A stretch of 64,000 nt of DNA, from the NCBI GenBank assembly GCA_039105265.1, contig JAPFFF010000005.1, positions 6,557,501-6,621,500 on the forward strand. The letters run 5' to 3'. The notes under the pieces were generated by a model that saw nothing but the letters and a program-made list of their open reading frames with translations, was not told the DNA's origin and did not search any database. The stretch is from Tritrichomonas musculus. Its lineage: Eukaryota > Parabasalia > Tritrichomonadida > Tritrichomonadidae. Both the position numbers and the translations under genes were made by a program. This document shows, piece by piece, positions 31,901-38,408 of the stretch (its first letter is position 1; every line of letters begins with the position of its first letter).

Positions 31901-32748
31901 TGTCGAATATAATTAAATGTTTCAATTAAAGGATTATCATTCCATGTTTGTATATAATGCGATGTTAATGGATGTGTTGGATGACAATCCCACTTTAATG
32001 GTGTTATATATCCATTTATATCAATGTCGGCTAATACATATAACATATTAGTTCCAGATATAGTATTAGGGACTTTAACTTCGAATTGTTGTATATCACA
32101 TTTAACTCCATTGATTTCATAACTAGGAGCATCACTCAACTCGACAATGCTATCAGTTAACTCAACTATGGATCCATCTTTATACACCACTCGCCAATTA
32201 GTTACAAATTTAGTTAACGCTGTTGCAAAGTTCATTGATGTATCATCCAAACAAGAAATCCATTTAGCTATGCGATCTGTATGTTGAACTATAAATCCTG
32301 GTTTACCATTGTTATTCCTATAAGTAGATTGCTTATTGAATGATACATTAATTACATTGTTACCAGCCCATTTATCTCCATCCCAAGTCAACAACCATGT
32401 ATGATTAAATAGATAATCTTTAAATATGAAATTAGTTTGAGATGGAATGTCATACTCAGGATCTATAACCCAACTCATTGCATAGTAGTCTGATGTCATA
32501 TAAATGGATGTTGGCTTATATAGATAGAGTTGATCGGATTCTTTGAGTTCAAAATGAGATATATCTTGTTTCGTAACAGATAATAATTCATCAATCTCTT
32601 TCTTAGTGTACACACAATTTATTTTAACATCATCGATCTGATCATCTTTAGTTATCCTAAGTTCATCATCTTGTACCTTAACTTTATAACCTTTATCTTT
32701 AAGAGATAATGCATGTACAGCCAATGGCGTAATCATTTTAATCAACAT
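25927..32748 (-). CDS. giant fibre-like Polinton protein, 2273 aa
   Basis: This gene fills a third of the element. It has an internal duplication: residues about 72-395 and about 1245-1600 share the order YKPTSIYM.../YRPTMITY..., W-LLTWDGDKW-G/W-SMTWDGNNW-G, IIAQQFYEVRPDP/IIKQQFYEVSPNP and SSKIIWADNIMTMRRDLN/SSKIITADNITTMRSDLN. After the second copy comes a Gly/Ala hydrophobic stretch (VGIALGVAGCVLGATGIGVAG), then beta-rich segments. Near the C-terminus is LTNYATMSDLDGYALKSELN followed by a coiled coil. TKKEIDELL and LTNYAT-type motifs are common in phage and viral trimeric fibres. A surface fibre or host-recognition protein is the likeliest role, by inference. Confidence 0.7.
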   Translation of the reverse strand: MLIKMITPLAVHALSLKDKGYKVKVQDDELRITKDDQIDDVKINCVYTKKEIDELLSVTKQDISHFELKESDQLYLYKPTSIYMTSDYYAMSWVIDPEYDIPSQTNFIFKDYLFNHTWLLTWDGDKWAGNNVINVSFNKQSTYRNNNGKPGFIVQHTDRIAKWISCLDDTSMNFATALTKFVTNWRVVYKDGSIVELTDSIVELSDAPSYEINGVKCDIQQFEVKVPNTISGTNMLYVLADIDINGYITPLKWDCHPTHPLTSHYIQTWNDNPLIETFNYIRQVRYDSDEAVPKNIYIYIQKQYFDQLPDKASSESYNPFETIIAQQFYEVRPDPRDCTTLSTDHNIYSSKIIWADNIMTMRRDLNVMGGNVDVLFYDYSLLKQLMDSFQEQMRLQAAYNEYTDSLRKGLSVAETVLNILTGTVKLASTFSNLTATPETVTLDTYTTEPYRFPWQSGGEPIEGQFLVDASMSSNRFIARRFIPSTTTVALTSSELTSDQLIMNAVDAVTQIGDATTTLIAGGLTFNRIPSFDQVGNRITQSMQRFTDSVHELCRRWREHQSNTIVDHIVTNTDSLELGDDNEIELEDINEPTTVFRYETVTNTAVSSEPLFGNHTVESLSNLSVNELLDLDTVSDPFEGPQPGDIVVRRLGDNEIGFVIISRVDSNGVQQVIYTRRCDSQHSVLTPEQLRLFTMRPISTSSQLMIDNNSALQIERMEPSERLQFEASHPEYKFIRHVDRDLGVNWTEVRNSNDSYVAAIDVHIAIRTNISNNEISIQSPQSNVIIDANGINVNSGPINDAGENNVHELVANEYNVVVANHELEPITDNNWTVPNMTPAVSLADIEQMDWWQRHKLINDISSSGNVLSFRSPDEANDNEEYTEVLYNNKVVGVIDHRHLNQVTIADNNITITNPHTSLVLSDHDIQWMRNDEQQQSVLSGLVSNISSRIEQLNNTVEWLLDHPNSTNRVIVGRGSSILVPIVDVLLYIPRMINSAAEETLALLSDSENENGLNAIIDWCTSNGSDISLPDETNEAVSLNSCVNICKTFRDTVKGPLALLSYKIKELAEQVHNNNQSDDATNEFDTVDGYSSYYVKHQDITVYEPTSTDSVQDPVVIMKITLPSVLKNKLLACTTKTELFKIHMRNLLIMDWLGNILNDFTISVVNGKFICPELTHNKARDCYTYSTRERDDPEIMFDKDLDIEPYSWYLRGDMTIHNLLNDDSLVARKPVIKCDVIDAENALRLQKSDVYYFYRPTMITYDEHVKYADTFGTETLEYECECYKMIYKIPDTYQIPNNLTFKFKEYCFGNSWSMTWDGNNWIGDDIQGRFQSKIISKCKTRDIPDNYGSTGCMVAVKRDTLNSRVVPENKAHGLAYSLMNECSTNGKYETLIQFRDGRVVKGSEYNLYVSYSFILNGATLDGYDLVAMSCTYDNYSTSTLKVSDIELLYLDLTLPGQELVNRLSFTVKDVHRNGDTYNRGYVDLIGALDTVDRVGYIWSKRSKNDSGRDITLYLRHDYTDPIDEVNWDPSTNAFEYIIKQQFYEVSPNPNASTTLYTDFNITSSKIITADNITTMRSDLNLVTNNVDVVTYDVKEVKSKVDALGSEMTEQQAKTKYLEKEVDKIDMKANVGIALGVAGCVLGATGIGVAGKALSFASKGVEAAVKAGGRELVNTVTKVTDVGADVVEDMAGKLVDELPDIGADIFFGDMVDVPVSRMMKSRNTLSVKDKLNKIIEWCDQEYVPVEDMTFTDELDDPSKVAMTLTSTMDMCKRFRHTMKPMIKTLAQTMQLSRDDVIDIVGKTDGDKNIQLVAEDIITDGSIRVKLMVRTISEFNDVDYDEQYVSLTITNGVISEYIGTDTFPSATMDETVTQITISNPQHVQVTGITIKENTLIRHLEFTTDDIAYTCDIDALQNKIDSLHNQLEQNEMSLATTLNEFPTVDEVNTALDTVKNESDIKYRSKNDLIYKDAVDVPFENVQDSSGSWEVKIRLTSGIRLVGTISNNDGFVKEFDYMFDYDGVITPDGDVNVAFEIDGTTYYLTYYKSDSNGLCFYIDNGTDYFDTKLILSEKILNQDKIALISEIPEPVDLTNYATMSDLDGYALKSELNKYAKSHQDLAKLVGDNVAKIVTMNSQISNLQHENESLRARLDALVNKLTRIKYTFNVTNSNTIHYQFEKQLDEYDGTLYLTYNETRDNVTSVNEIKISISFNVNNTPKFEYQCEPTKIWLNNIEFPLSSSNLMINATVNYILINSTFFTSNGILAEDNTKNEIHSLL

Positions 32749-32751
32749 AAA

Positions 32752-33501
32752 ATGCTATTATCATTACAGAGTACAGGACCTCAATACAATCACTTACAAA
32801 CTAATATACAAATTCCATGGAACTGTCAATATATTAAATATCATGTTGCATCAATCAATACTAGAGATATATTGATAACAACTAGAGATGATGAAATTGA
32901 ATTCGAATATGATGATCCGCATAATCCCAATATAATAAGAATACATACACTAGTATGCGATGACAAATACGAGATAACAGAAAATTATTTATTTGGTTTA
33001 TTAGATTACGGCAATCATCAGTGTTTTAATGTACAATGGACTCTAGCAGGTAAGCTAGAATTTACACCATTAGTCAATGGATTTCGATTTACAAAAATAT
33101 CACATCGACTTGCCTTGATAACTGGATTGTATAACATAAAGCTCAACGAAGAATATCCAATAAATGTACCATTTTATAGTGAGAAGCCTATAATCGATTA
33201 TGCTAACAAACTATATCTCGTATCGAAACAAGGTCAAGCTATTCAATCCAATATAGGCGATGTGGAATACACGCCATCAGTCATTGCTAGCATTGATTAT
33301 TTGATTGGTAAAGATATTCCGATTATTCAGAATTTCGAAACATACGGCAAGCCCATCAAAAATATAGTTAACATTGATTCATTTAAACAAATTGAGTTGG
33401 AACTCGTTGATTTTCAATATCAACCAGTACCATTAATGAGTCCTATGTTCATCACCATTAAGGTTATACCAACAGAGAATCCAAAAATAAAACTTAATTA
33501 A
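32752..33501 (+). CDS. candidate minor capsid (penton) protein of the Polinton
   Basis: From the ATG at 32752 the product is 249 residues (MLLSLQSTGPQYNHLQ); the frame is also open 13 codons upstream, inside the giant gene. It is beta-rich, with few charged helices. The size, composition, a late YTPSVIASIDYL stretch and a C-terminal run of strands (IELELVDFQYQPVPLMSPMFITIKVI) fit the single jelly-roll minor capsid protein of Polintons. The start codon lies 3 bases from that of the giant gene on the other strand. The call relies on size, context and secondary structure only. Confidence 0.42.
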   Translation: MLLSLQSTGPQYNHLQTNIQIPWNCQYIKYHVASINTRDILITTRDDEIEFEYDDPHNPNIIRIHTLVCDDKYEITENYLFGLLDYGNHQCFNVQWTLAGKLEFTPLVNGFRFTKISHRLALITGLYNIKLNEEYPINVPFYSEKPIIDYANKLYLVSKQGQAIQSNIGDVEYTPSVIASIDYLIGKDIPIIQNFETYGKPIKNIVNIDSFKQIELELVDFQYQPVPLMSPMFITIKVIPTENPKIKLN

Positions 33502-33506
33502 TATAC

Positions 33507-33770
33507 TTATCCTTGAGTCTTATTTTCAGCATCCAATTTGGCTTTAAGAGCCCTCAATTCAGCTAATTCTATTTTTTTTCGCTCGCGATAGGCTTTTTGC
33601 TGAGCTCGGCGAGCTAATATTCGCTCTTCATCGGATTGGTATTTTCTCTTACGACCTCGTGTAGACTTTGCTTTGACTGAGTCAACATCAGAGTCAGATT
33701 GCTTGGACTTGAGCGATTTAATGACATCTGTATCATTAAACAATTCGGTGTTGATTTGATTGGTAGACAT
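33507..33770 (-). CDS. bZIP-like DNA-binding protein in the Polinton
   Basis: The 87-residue product ends with a basic region and a short leucine-type helix: RGRKRKYQSDEERILARRAQ followed by QKAYRERKKIELAELRALKAKL. The RRAQQKAYRERK stretch resembles the basic region of fungal AP-1/Yap-type bZIP factors. The N-terminal 40 residues are Ser/Asp/Lys rich. It converges on the minor capsid candidate with 5 bases between stops. A virus-encoded regulator of late genes or a DNA-condensing protein are both plausible. Confidence 0.55.
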   Translation of the reverse strand: MSTNQINTELFNDTDVIKSLKSKQSDSDVDSVKAKSTRGRKRKYQSDEERILARRAQQKAYRERKKIELAELRALKAKLDAENKTQG

Positions 33771-33810
33771 TTATGATGGAATAAAAAAACACAATAAAAA
33801 ATAATTAAGC

Positions 33811-34407
33811 TTATAAAAAATCATACTGGTGCTTGAATTTATTAATACATATTGCAACAACTTTATGGTCAACATCTTTAGTATTAACATATTTGACTTT
33901 ATTCTTATTAATATTGATGTGTAATCTGCGATATACATCATCAGCGACTTTACCATAGAATACATCTTCATCTAATTTGTCATCGTGGTAATAGAAATAT
34001 CTATTTTCGTCAAAATATCTCATACCATTTCGAGTCTCATATGTATCAATCATAAAGGCTTCATCAGGAATATCATCAAAGTATTCATATTCGACACCTT
34101 TATATGATGATTTATTGAAACTATTCTCTGATGGAGTCACCCATCTTAAATTACCTATGTGATAATCAGATCTGTCATGATTGATATGATCGACTTGAGT
34201 CTTATTATTTGGGTCATCATTTGGAATGAACTGAGTGGCTATCAACCGATGCTTGAGATATTGCTTACCATTCAATGTAACAACTCTATATCCGCAATTA
34301 TTTATTGATTCATCGGCGACAAAATGGCTATCTATTTTGCGAATCCTAAATGGATATTCATTTAAGATCTCGTAATTTGGGTGATCAAGTAGTTCTACAT
34401 AAGACAT
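33811..34407 (-). CDS. HNH endonuclease 1 in the Polinton
   Basis: The 198-residue product has an N-terminal NUMOD4-like segment (ILNEYPFRIRKIDSHFVAD...KQYLKHRLIATQF) and an HNH core (TQVDHINHDRSDYHIGNLRW followed by VTPSENSFNK). This layout is found in homing-type HNH nucleases of phages, giant viruses and mobile elements. The C-terminal 80 residues are acidic and aromatic and may bind DNA. It is one of two HNH genes that flank a structured non-coding block, so it may be a mobile gene in its own right. Confidence 0.85.
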   Translation of the reverse strand: MSYVELLDHPNYEILNEYPFRIRKIDSHFVADESINNCGYRVVTLNGKQYLKHRLIATQFIPNDDPNNKTQVDHINHDRSDYHIGNLRWVTPSENSFNKSSYKGVEYEYFDDIPDEAFMIDTYETRNGMRYFDENRYFYYHDDKLDEDVFYGKVADDVYRRLHININKNKVKYVNTKDVDHKVVAICINKFKHQYDFL

Positions 34408-34849
34408 TTGAATTGGTGATAAAAAATAGAGAATAATTTTTTTTAAACTTATTTAGAGTTCGGGGGTAGAAAACAGTCGATTTTGAGGCACCGGTGACCA
34501 ATATATTGTGATCTAATGATATACATTAAATTCTTAATAGTCACAGCTATCGAATGGTGAAACAACGAACTCAATCGGTTAAGTATGTATTGAGATATGG
34601 TCATCTGAATATAGCAGATCCTCTGAGCAAAAATATATATCCTGGCTAGGTCAAATAATTGACCTTGGCGGTTAAGGTGAAACAAATTGACCTTATAACC
34701 GTCAAATATGATAATCCAAATCTATCGTCAAAACCGCTCTAACTGCATCCTGTGTTGAGTTACTATGTGGGTAGCATCATGGGCTAGAAAAAAAGTGACA
34801 GCCAGTTATCTATATGTGCCTATATGGAACCAAAATATTGTCTGGCCAG

Positions 34850-34922
34850 ACACGGCTTAGTGGTATGGCGTTTCCATGGTGATCCGGACACCTGGTTCGA
34901 TTCTGCTACGGGCCGTTCTTTT
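34850..34922 (+). tRNA. tRNA-like Pol III unit (atypical)
   Basis: GGCTTAGTGGTATGG (34854-34868) resembles an A box and GGTTCGATTCT (34894-34904) a B box, with a T4 run at 34919-34922. An acceptor-like helix of about 7 pairs can form between 34852-34858 and 34910-34916, and a TGG/CCA D-arm has GG in its loop. A 4-bp anticodon-type stem (34878-34881 with 34889-34892) presents a 7-base loop ATCCGGA, giving T33 and anticodon CCG (Arg). The T arm pairs weakly and there is no normal variable loop, so this is a tRNA-derived or tRNA-mimicking unit rather than an ordinary tRNA gene. Confidence 0.35.
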
Positions 34923-34933
34923 ATTTGAGAATT

Positions 34934-34998
34934 CATACATATGAAAGTCTCGTATGGGTGATGATGGAGTCCAGCCCCGAGTACCGGTAATATGTATG
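34934..34998. repeat. structured core repeat, copy 1
   Basis: The 49-nt core (34944-34992) is identical to that of copy 2. It is closed by CATACATAT (34934-34942) pairing perfectly with ATATGTATG (34990-34998). Inside, CTCG/CGAG and GGG/CCC can stack on a TGGA-GT-CCA terminal hairpin. The closing helix differs in sequence from that of copy 2. Confidence 0.75.
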
Positions 34999-35009
34999 AT
35001 ATGAATAAT

Positions 35010-35076
35010 GTCGATGTAGTAAAGTCTCGTATGGGTGATGATGGAGTCCAGCCCCGAGTACCGGTAATACATCGAC
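35010..35076. repeat. structured core repeat, copy 2
   Basis: The same 49-nt core lies at 35021-35069, 77 bases after copy 1. Here the closing helix is GTCGATGTA (35010-35018) with TACATCGAC (35068-35076), again nine perfect pairs but of unrelated sequence. Conserved core plus replaced but still paired arms is the pattern of a selected structure. Confidence 0.75.
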
Positions 35077-35094
35077 GCTATTTTTATGTAAGTT

Positions 35095-35193
35095 CCCAGG
35101 TGGAGATACATATTTGTTTCCCCTAAGGACCGGTCCCATTGATTTAGAATGCACTACATCCGCTTTGCGGATTACGAAGTATCTCCACCTGGG
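35095..35193. repeat. 99-nt hairpin with 15-bp perfect arms
   Basis: CCCAGGTGGAGATAC (35095-35109) pairs exactly with 35179-35193. Within it are the palindrome GGACCGGTCC (35127-35136) and the hairpin ATCCGC-TTT-GCGGAT (35158-35172). The unit ends 45 bases from the end of the second HNH gene and could be an RNA element, a cruciform or a nuclease target. Confidence 0.65.
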
Positions 35194-35237
35194 AGCGGTT
35201 TTTGCACCCAATATTATTTTTGTCAAAAATAAACTGA

Positions 35238-35801
35238 TTAGAGGATTTCTCGTCGTAAACCTTTAATACCAATATTATGATTAACATGATTGATGTCCCA
35301 TAATCTAACTTTATTTTCTTTACTAACTCTGATCTTGCGATACTGCTCACTATTATCGAACCATACATCACCATTTTGATCCATGAAATAGCCTTCAAAT
35401 TCCCAATTCTTATATAAAATAATTGGTATTACATCTATAGGTAATTCATCAACATATTCGAATTTATATTTACCCCAACCTGTACGATTTAAATCATTCA
35501 TACTGCGAGTCTTCCAACACAGATTATCAATGTGGTAATCAGCTCTTATTCGATTTCGATGCTCAACCTCAACTTTATTCTCGGGATCATCATTCTCAAT
35601 CCATTGTAAAGCTATGATTTTATGCTTGTAATGTAATTTGCCATTGAGCTTGACTTGAATGTATTTAGATCTCTGATGCTCAAACTCAGAAATGATGTAT
35701 CCATTTGATCGTCGCCTTATTTGATATGGGTATTCGGTACAGATTTCATAATCATTGTCTACCTTTAGAATCTCCCAATTTGATTGTTCTTGAACTGACA
35801 T
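35238..35801 (-). CDS. HNH endonuclease 2 in the Polinton
   Basis: The 187-residue product shares the layout of the first HNH gene: an N-terminal IRRRSNGYIISEFEHQRSKY stretch, KHKIIALQWIENDDPENKVE, an HNH-type core (VEHRNRIRADYHIDNLCW) and NDLNRTG after it. The two proteins resemble each other across this region but are clearly diverged, so the duplication is old or they arrived separately. The start context TAAATTCAAATG is like that of neighbouring genes. Its target may be the structured block between the two genes, by analogy with homing nucleases that cut near their own gene. Confidence 0.8.
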   Translation of the reverse strand: MSVQEQSNWEILKVDNDYEICTEYPYQIRRRSNGYIISEFEHQRSKYIQVKLNGKLHYKHKIIALQWIENDDPENKVEVEHRNRIRADYHIDNLCWKTRSMNDLNRTGWGKYKFEYVDELPIDVIPIILYKNWEFEGYFMDQNGDVWFDNSEQYRKIRVSKENKVRLWDINHVNHNIGIKGLRREIL

Positions 35802-35853
35802 TTGAATTTAGGATTAAAAAAATATATTAAATTTAGTTTGACATTAATTTGAT

Positions 35854-37431
35854 TTATCGACTCGTGACATCATATTGGCCGATCTCAACAACAGGTGGCA
35901 TTCCATTAGGTTGAACATGAATGGATATAACTGTATCTTGTAATATACCCATTAATGGTGGAGTTGAGTTATTCTGAGCATAATAATTATTAGGTAGATC
36001 ACATACGATTTCATATGTAATTGGAGTATTAGTAGTTTGACCTTGTTGGAATGTGTTATCAGTTTCTGTTGGTAATCCAATGAAGAATGATGTACACTCA
36101 AAACTATACAACTCATCTCTTTCATCCCAACGGAATCCATTTGTCAATGATTGAATGACCTCTTTATTGAAACCTGTTTGTTCTCCATTGACATTCATAG
36201 CATTCTGACATAATTCGAGGAACATTGGGTCAGAGCCATTTGTAGCAAATGGAATTGCTGGAACAGATCCATAACCACCACATCTTAATTGAAAATTAGT
36301 GAATCTAGGATTCTTAAATACAGTATGATTTGTAGCTTTAAGTGGGAACAGAAAGAATATTGAGTCGATGAATCTTGGTGTTATTGTCTGAGTTGATGAG
36401 CCATGTCCGTTGCTAAGTTTCTTTGACATAGTAGTGAATGTAAGAATTTGTGTTGGGAATATAAGTTCTTGCTGCGTATATCGTTGAACAAGTGATTGAT
36501 AAATATCACCATCAATGCCAAAATTAGGGATAACACTATAACAGTCAAGGACTTCGAAATCGCGTGTGACAGTAAGTGTGCGATCCTCAGAGTGTAATCT
36601 ATGTGGACCGGCACCAGATGTTCTAGTCCACATCTTAACAGATTCCCCAATCTGGGTGAATTCACAAGTGATATTATCGAAATTGAAATCTTTATATAGA
36701 GCGATATCATGCAATAATGAATGTGATGAACCAACTGGACAGTAAACAAGACCTTGAGTTCCAAACATGATTTTGAGCTCGAGTTTACCGGCAAATGCAG
36801 GTAAGTATTTAATATTACTTAATGGGAGGAATCTGCGTAGATCGATTTTCAATGGGATTTCTATTTCATCGAATTCAGTGTCACCAGCTGTAATTGTCAC
36901 GTATGCTCCACAACGGGCAAGACTATAATTTCGATGGAATATATCTTTATGACGAACTTTAGAGAATACATCAGCTCGTTTTGATGCTTCATTGGCACCA
37001 CATGCAGTAATAAATGATTCCTCAGGACCAAAGTTTTGAGTATAGATCGAGATACCATTTGCTAGAATCTCATATTTCTCAACTGCATCCATAGCATCTT
37101 TGAATCCAATCCATAATGCATTAAATGGATGTCCATTCACATTACTTATATCTTGAATAGCTTGATCGAGTCTTGCATTAATTTTCAATTTGAATTTAAG
37201 GAAGCCATTATATAAGTCAGCTGTGTTATCACATGTTGGACTAATAATGAATGTCGTGAATGAGCCTGCATGAATTGGAGCACTTGGACTGTATGACGCT
37301 TGGGCATCTATAAAATATTTCTTATTAGTATCAGACATTGCAATAGCATTATCGACAACATCGAAATAGCTAGCTACTTGAGTATTTACCTCTGCAGATG
37401 TTTTGTGAAACACTTCATTGTTAAATGTCAT
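35854..37431 (-). CDS. Polinton major capsid protein candidate
   Basis: A 525-residue, beta-rich protein without membrane segments or coiled coil. The N-terminal part (FHKTSAEVNTQVASYFDVVD...) and the succession of strands with aromatic turns match the size and style of the double jelly-roll major capsid proteins of trichomonad Mavericks. It is in the usual cluster, four genes away from the packaging ATPase and on the same strand. I did not compare it with a structure, so the assignment rests on length, composition and gene order. Confidence 0.65.
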   Translation of the reverse strand: MTFNNEVFHKTSAEVNTQVASYFDVVDNAIAMSDTNKKYFIDAQASYSPSAPIHAGSFTTFIISPTCDNTADLYNGFLKFKLKINARLDQAIQDISNVNGHPFNALWIGFKDAMDAVEKYEILANGISIYTQNFGPEESFITACGANEASKRADVFSKVRHKDIFHRNYSLARCGAYVTITAGDTEFDEIEIPLKIDLRRFLPLSNIKYLPAFAGKLELKIMFGTQGLVYCPVGSSHSLLHDIALYKDFNFDNITCEFTQIGESVKMWTRTSGAGPHRLHSEDRTLTVTRDFEVLDCYSVIPNFGIDGDIYQSLVQRYTQQELIFPTQILTFTTMSKKLSNGHGSSTQTITPRFIDSIFFLFPLKATNHTVFKNPRFTNFQLRCGGYGSVPAIPFATNGSDPMFLELCQNAMNVNGEQTGFNKEVIQSLTNGFRWDERDELYSFECTSFFIGLPTETDNTFQQGQTTNTPITYEIVCDLPNNYYAQNNSTPPLMGILQDTVISIHVQPNGMPPVVEIGQYDVTSR

Positions 37432-37476
37432 TTACTTAATAGAAAAATATAATCATTTGATTCATTAGATTAATAC

Positions 37477-38151
37477 TTAGCGGCGTATACGAGATCGAAA
37501 TATAGGTTGCTCTGGCTGAATGTCGTATTCTTGATTTGGTTCAATGTTTTGAGATATCTCTGGTGTTTGAACAGATGGACTTTGTTGCACTGATGAATCA
37601 TTTTCAGGTTGAGTTTGCTCTACGAATACATCTGGAACATATTTACTACGTATACGAGATTTATTTAATTCCTTATTGACAACATGCTTGATATATTGTT
37701 TCTGCTCTCGTTTGAATCTGTCATTACGGATTTCTTCACCAAGATTACGGAGCTGTTCTAATATCTCTAAATTAATAGTTTGTGGAGCATAGTTTCCATC
37801 AACTTTAGTGTTGTGTACTGTAGAAATTGAGTTTGAATGGACTCTATTTGGAGTCGATATTTTAGGTTTACTGGGTGGAGTCTGATTTGTATCAGTATCA
37901 GAATCATTATCTGTTGATTTCATTTGAATATTATTTGATTCATTATGTTCTACAAATTTGGATTCACTAATAATTGATTCAGGTTCAGGATTTGATTCAG
38001 ATAAATCAGATATCTTATTGTCTCTCAATTTAACGATATACTTACCCTCTTTCTTTGTAGGGAACACCTCATAATCTGGATCCTCGATACCTTGAAGCCA
38101 TCGCTGTATGATTTGATTTCTCTTAACACCTCGTACATACTTAGAGCTCAT
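37477..38151 (-). CDS. unrecognised Polinton protein, 224 aa
   Basis: It starts MSSKYVRGVKRNQIIQRWLQGI, a compact basic helical region followed by a long Ser/Pro/Gln/Asn-rich stretch (residues about 50-115), a charged helix (LEILEQLRNLGEEIRNDRFKREQKQYIKHV) and another disordered tail ending FRSRIRR. Disordered and basic, next to the capsid gene: a scaffold, minor capsid or DNA-binding core protein are all possible. It is 45 bases upstream of the capsid gene on the same strand. Confidence 0.6.
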   Translation of the reverse strand: MSSKYVRGVKRNQIIQRWLQGIEDPDYEVFPTKKEGKYIVKLRDNKISDLSESNPEPESIISESKFVEHNESNNIQMKSTDNDSDTDTNQTPPSKPKISTPNRVHSNSISTVHNTKVDGNYAPQTINLEILEQLRNLGEEIRNDRFKREQKQYIKHVVNKELNKSRIRSKYVPDVFVEQTQPENDSSVQQSPSVQTPEISQNIEPNQEYDIQPEQPIFRSRIRR

Positions 38152-38200
38152 TTGATTTAAACAAAAATATCCTTACAGTCAATACTTACTTATTTATGTT

Positions 38201-38398
38201 TTAACGTGATTTGGACTTAGATTTGCGATTTTTAGGTGTCTTGATATAAGGTACTGTTACAGCATGCGTATTAGTGTTATCATTATATTGCTTTGTTATA
38301 GATCTTGATCTAGTGACTTCATTATACATAGTACCAGGTCCACCTACGATTACCGAATTACTTGATCGATAAGCATTGGTTCTATCTCTACCACTCAT
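38201..38398 (-). CDS. small basic Polinton protein, 65 aa
   Basis: The product begins MSGRDRTNAYRSSNSVIVGG and ends KTPKNRKSKSKSR. It is strongly basic and probably disordered, as expected of a small DNA-packing or core protein. It lies in a same-strand row with its neighbours (10 bases after the next gene's stop) and has the ATAAATG start context common in the element. Confidence 0.55.
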   Translation of the reverse strand: MSGRDRTNAYRSSNSVIVGGPGTMYNEVTRSRSITKQYNDNTNTHAVTVPYIKTPKNRKSKSKSR

Positions 38399-38408
38399 TT
38401 ATAATTTG

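Larger units (their letters stand above)
34408..35237. ncRNA. structured non-coding block between the HNH genes
   Basis: No protein frame here is convincing, but the sequence is full of stable inverted repeats. In order: AGGTCAA-ATAA-TTGACCT (34648-34665); a longer hairpin at 34669-34701 with CGGTTA/TAACCG and AGGT/ACCT stems; a tRNA-like unit (34850-34922); two copies of a 49-nt core each closed by its own 9-bp helix (34934-34998 and 35010-35076); a 99-nt hairpin with 15-bp arms (35095-35193). It is richer in G+C than most of the window. The transcribed strand is unknown; the tRNA-like unit reads on plus, the flanking genes on minus. Confidence 0.6.

Noticed and set aside
34944-35069. Hammerhead, twister or HDV-like ribozyme as the identity of the core repeat
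   Set aside because: TGATGA is present on plus, but the required CUGAUGA...GAAA arrangement around three helices is not, and I could not place the twister or HDV pairings on either strand.
34857-35226. Overlapping minus-strand frames of 84-97 codons in the structured block
   Set aside because: They run across the two copies of the structured core and the inverted repeats; the duplicated segments of the proteins just mirror the DNA repeats, and their start contexts lack the element's usual motif.
35238-35801. IscB/Cas-like RNA-guided nuclease beside an RNA
   Set aside because: The protein is 187 residues with NUMOD4/HNH features only; no RuvC, bridge helix or PLMP domain is visible.
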